Under the pieces are notes generated by a model. It did no database searches, was not told the origin of the DNA, and saw nothing but the letters and a program-made list of their open reading frames with translations. From Candidatus Scybalocola fimicaballi (lineage in GTDB: Bacteria > Bacteroidota > Bacteroidia > Bacteroidales > Paludibacteraceae), in the NCBI GenBank assembly GCA_002317115.1, contig DCIP01000087.1, positions 11,858-19,954 of the forward strand: 8,097 nucleotides of DNA. The letters run 5' to 3'. This document shows, in pieces, positions 7,901 to 8,097 of this stretch (the first letter of the stretch is position 1; the number at the start of each line of letters is the position of its first letter). The position numbers and the translations under genes are program-made.

Positions 7901-8097
7901 TTCAGTAGACGGAAAGATAGTAGAAGTGACAGGTCAGAATATAGCTAAGTTCAATATGCCTGCAACAACAGGTGCTTTGACACATACTATTGCTATCACT
8001 CCAATTATTGATGGTAATAAGCGTGGCGCTTGTATGGCTGATGGAACAATCTCTGTTGATGTATATGCTAACCCAACAATCAAGCTTTATGCTTCTA
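1617..8097 (+). CDS. Giant secreted multi-module Ig/PKD-like surface protein, 3' truncated
   Basis: One frame stays open from ATG 1617 to the window edge, giving 2160 residues without a stop. In order: a leader ending at AMA-Q (residues 1-102), a beta-rich N-terminal domain (about 103-535) with a short coiled coil near 210-230, then at least 14 Ig/PKD-like modules from residue 641 on. Each module opens with a VCPGE-like cysteine and closes with a DGGC-like cysteine. Such proteins in Bacteroidota are exported surface adhesins or stalk-like proteins, often type IX secretion cargo. The role here is inferred, because the C-terminal sorting domain lies beyond the window. ATG 1617 is chosen as the first in-frame start; ATG 1650 would remove 11 lysine/asparagine-rich residues. 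The first 100 codons are GC-richer than the rest, which favours GCT, ACT, ACA, GGT and GAT. No neighbouring gene shares its strand. Confidence 0.9.
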   Translation, partial: MENNKKNNKLIMGEFLQKFVDWIAMLLRWLIAAPGDAVQRQHDVSDDKSRDVAAWHEFRGSVSSVLAKGRRLFAECVSSVRQRLKRVAVGMLLIGAGGVAMAQTATSVNDELNLDFKKGLEGWTLQYGAVLFSNGHNHNYCTSGENSFNKAKANYYWDWTDLQHGYDQLVAGDDVIRIAELPGLISAKQTQIDNKNCPTTGNSGRTCKNEKAQMEQELQDLKDELASLQENSSGNLSDKTKNGVTLSTLFSGNEGKRTNKQFYELDAEEWKSTWVSNPNYSARLGKNTDINRFQVETYSSSDDKFKYDYYIGHTRNGGVHKTGDDPRYLRVFPGKGQSCRLGAATLYQDNTISAEFYSRFDGISHIASAERMSYTFTKKKGHDILEIHYLAAATAPGNRHYGSGPNQYSISAAYTETQNPDINLVSTVNSYWNDLSCGNAATDVFKMTDSDGKDVCSAGGDKLIMSTGGATVKADPTTGGWQTLVYPLDAVPEGATIVIQATTNDCNYDSYTAGGDVCWMYFSAEVLTKTLNVNYCDQDNGPLEAIATEGYDRYYFGILNADGSVTPLMSAPQTSNVLSIKKGDSYWTRVPATGTLICYMGSVKDVKTQIEQNKDNDCVSKITARFGATKIVPNIDTVYACAKEAINPGGLVVDQIFTNYTTNTYEVDPVKSIKLYLRNENANETISSLEAGPYAEKIDNFNHYVKETDVDGSDIPGKGERLTFEPVTLVQPEDFTTTKKIYAVLETNGGCKFIASKVVAPSKSLKPTIGLIGSCQYDKILLDGCTNPTGISSDITYTIDYYFNDGGNGDELAKTSKSFLSDGAVLVDEIKSTSGSAYAYVVDNHNCKFRSETATTTVSGSPIVDLYANPSTYKELVSKSTETRTLTLGVCPRGKVKVSPFTQDAGADTKYTFEWYDATNSVTTPGARPELGNAGTNVGVFTTGEQELGQGAHTLTVTADGGCKTVWTVYVQEAAGKINLGDIARVCPGEPLTVSAEGANSVTSVKFVVEETQGAALKKTSADFGWNSSSKELTINKLVDVSLYKDAYQYYYEVEFTNDDNCTETKTFIPKNLAAPQVDYVVKNGNNVIGKVSSIDAEDNVTLWTTERVCPGTVLTITLNNLSADMTNAYVVKDAEGNKYGSQESVRYSKSDPFSFTYTVPALAAGGEVIRFTVKTDGMNGSVAQCNITEKLAIQVKPTVQIDMAASATQITDVTAATLASNAKNTYCEGEPFYFYVRPFNEDGDLASATVTVQNSSLLSAPSTTKETFFNGNLKYGMSGKASDNLGQFQTLKVTVTDDGCTATADYNVYVKPLPKVTASGVHACPNSSFEISLGDKGTANAKVNEDNSVDKINYAFYTKTSATDSTASQQVYDETSLTKEFTAPTPATGASYNVSGVVTAKDGCTSKFYAPVSLYPTPIFDAKVVDSEGVEITGVVCQGASYAIQLINKSTTGVTFKVKDNLNKQIGDDYPAAVDAQRQTATLIAPNEKTTKEYLISCVTSNGCEATDKPLSVEIGVKPTLDFNPVPAVCSDPNGDPTAVTVTAVIGATNTAKAGTIDFTNGVTGTFTENTLQISNSLLNLQNGDVTRDYSATYTDGNGCKSDPKIVTLSQVPTPIISAVAEKAKVCPKNDNRVLLDDASDDFSKGYSYTLYEWNGSSITGSPLGSWINKTVTSGSRVYGVIDLPKQSTPGTYKYAVVAENTVNGKKCSYTKDFEYTVSKLPTIGLVVYKNSVDAANEISDGDAVCPETPLIFQVKNTSYNVMSTDWNLTSDKQNGSASGTSLNDATTNINWYAMDKAGTETITIVAENDGCEANQKFQFGVSSPASLRITSNEKKLPNDGVTLFCEGDTKKKTLTASGTGSTFSNFVWTKEGDDTSLSTTNTLDVYAGDEITYIVTAKDAAGCEASAKEVVKLAALPAITLTADPRTVCAGEPITLTSQKTPASHNVYGDAYTYRITSDLDGNATTADGKSFDLTVTTASDKATLNVSSSNLNSSDPSDATSPTKIIYAYPQVTIDNGDVCVGEMASTTIKVIPSPVIVSAVKVAGKTVTQSTNTGKPYMLCSTDEYTVEVNVNSSMFSGSNPSYTSATKFEISVDGKIVEVTGQNIAKFNMPATTGALTHTIAITPIIDGNKRGACMADGTISVDVYANPTIKLYAS
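1629..1636 (+). repeat. A8 homopolymer in codons 5-7 of the giant gene
   Basis: Eight consecutive adenines lie 12 nt after the start ATG. Slippage here would shift the frame almost at the start of the protein; a second in-frame ATG lies at 1650. Confidence 0.5.
1923..3221 (+). other. N-terminal beta-rich domain of the giant protein
   Basis: Residues 103-535. It starts with LNLDFKKGLEGWT (112-123), a typical opening of lectin- or laminin-G-like Bacteroidota domains. Residues 210-230 (MEQELQDLKDELASLQ) have heptad character and follow a C197/C207 pair. AERMSYTF (369-376), DILEIHYLAAATAPGNRH (383-400) and W481...IVIQATTNDC...CWMYFSAEV (to 526) resemble the N-terminal domain often found in large Bacteroidota surface proteins, in which W..v..dL and t.DC...GY.Y.d motifs recur. 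The assignment rests on remembered motifs, not on a search. Confidence 0.45.
3537..8097 (+). repeat. Array of at least 14 Cys-paired Ig/PKD-like modules
   Basis: Opening and closing cysteines fall at residues 641/751, 775/847, 891/963, 987/1062, 1110/1186, 1228/1301, 1325/1405, 1438/1505, 1531/1601, 1628/1709, 1747/1813, 1847/1905, 1931/2023 and 2064/2139. Most pairs are 58-92 residues apart (the first is 110), and pairs are separated by about 24-48 residues. Opening motifs look like VCPGEPL(T)V and closing ones like DGGCK followed by a beta strand ending VYV. The pairing suggests one disulfide per module, cross-bracing a rod. Sequence identity between modules is low, so the array is old rather than freshly duplicated. 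The array continues past the window edge. Confidence 0.75.

Overview
The window looks like a piece of an AT-rich Bacteroidota genome, most likely order Bacteroidales. I infer this from an enormous secreted protein built of Bacteroidota-style Ig/PKD-like modules, from the absence of Shine-Dalgarno sequences at both gene starts, and from TAnnTTTG-type -7 boxes. There are only two real genes. I see no tRNA, rRNA, CRISPR array or recognisable riboswitch. The genus cannot be fixed from the sequence.

Left part (1-1290): two GC-rich, highly structured repeat blocks lie in direct orientation. Block A has its core at 40-308 and extra units on both sides; block B has its core at 986-1236. Between them is a minus-strand gene (388-843) for a small IS200-type HUH/Y1 transposase, of the group that includes REP-associated transposases (RAYTs). 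Each block core is one large imperfect palindrome. It opens with a hairpin unit of about 41 nt that starts CCGACACC, continues with arms of about 40 nt containing GGGGCGCTGCCCC-type palindromes, and closes with an inverted hairpin unit ending GGTGTCGG. The hairpin units keep the same ends and a 3-nt loop, but their stems differ while remaining self-complementary. The whole resembles a REP/BIME or MITE family tied to a resident single-strand transposase. I cannot name it as a known family.

Middle part (1290-1616): about 330 bp of AT-rich non-coding DNA with weak promoter-like signals. It is the upstream region of the large gene.

Right part (1617-8097): the first 2160 codons of one uninterrupted plus-strand reading frame that runs off the window. 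The predicted protein has an unusually long N-terminal leader of about 102 residues ending in AMA-Q, an N-terminal beta-rich domain with a short coiled coil, and then at least 14 Ig/PKD-like modules, each marked by an opening and a closing cysteine. It is probably a giant cell-surface or exported adhesin, plausibly a type IX secretion cargo, but the C-terminal sorting signal that would show this lies outside the window. Nothing ties the repeat/transposase region to the adhesin functionally; they are simply neighbours.
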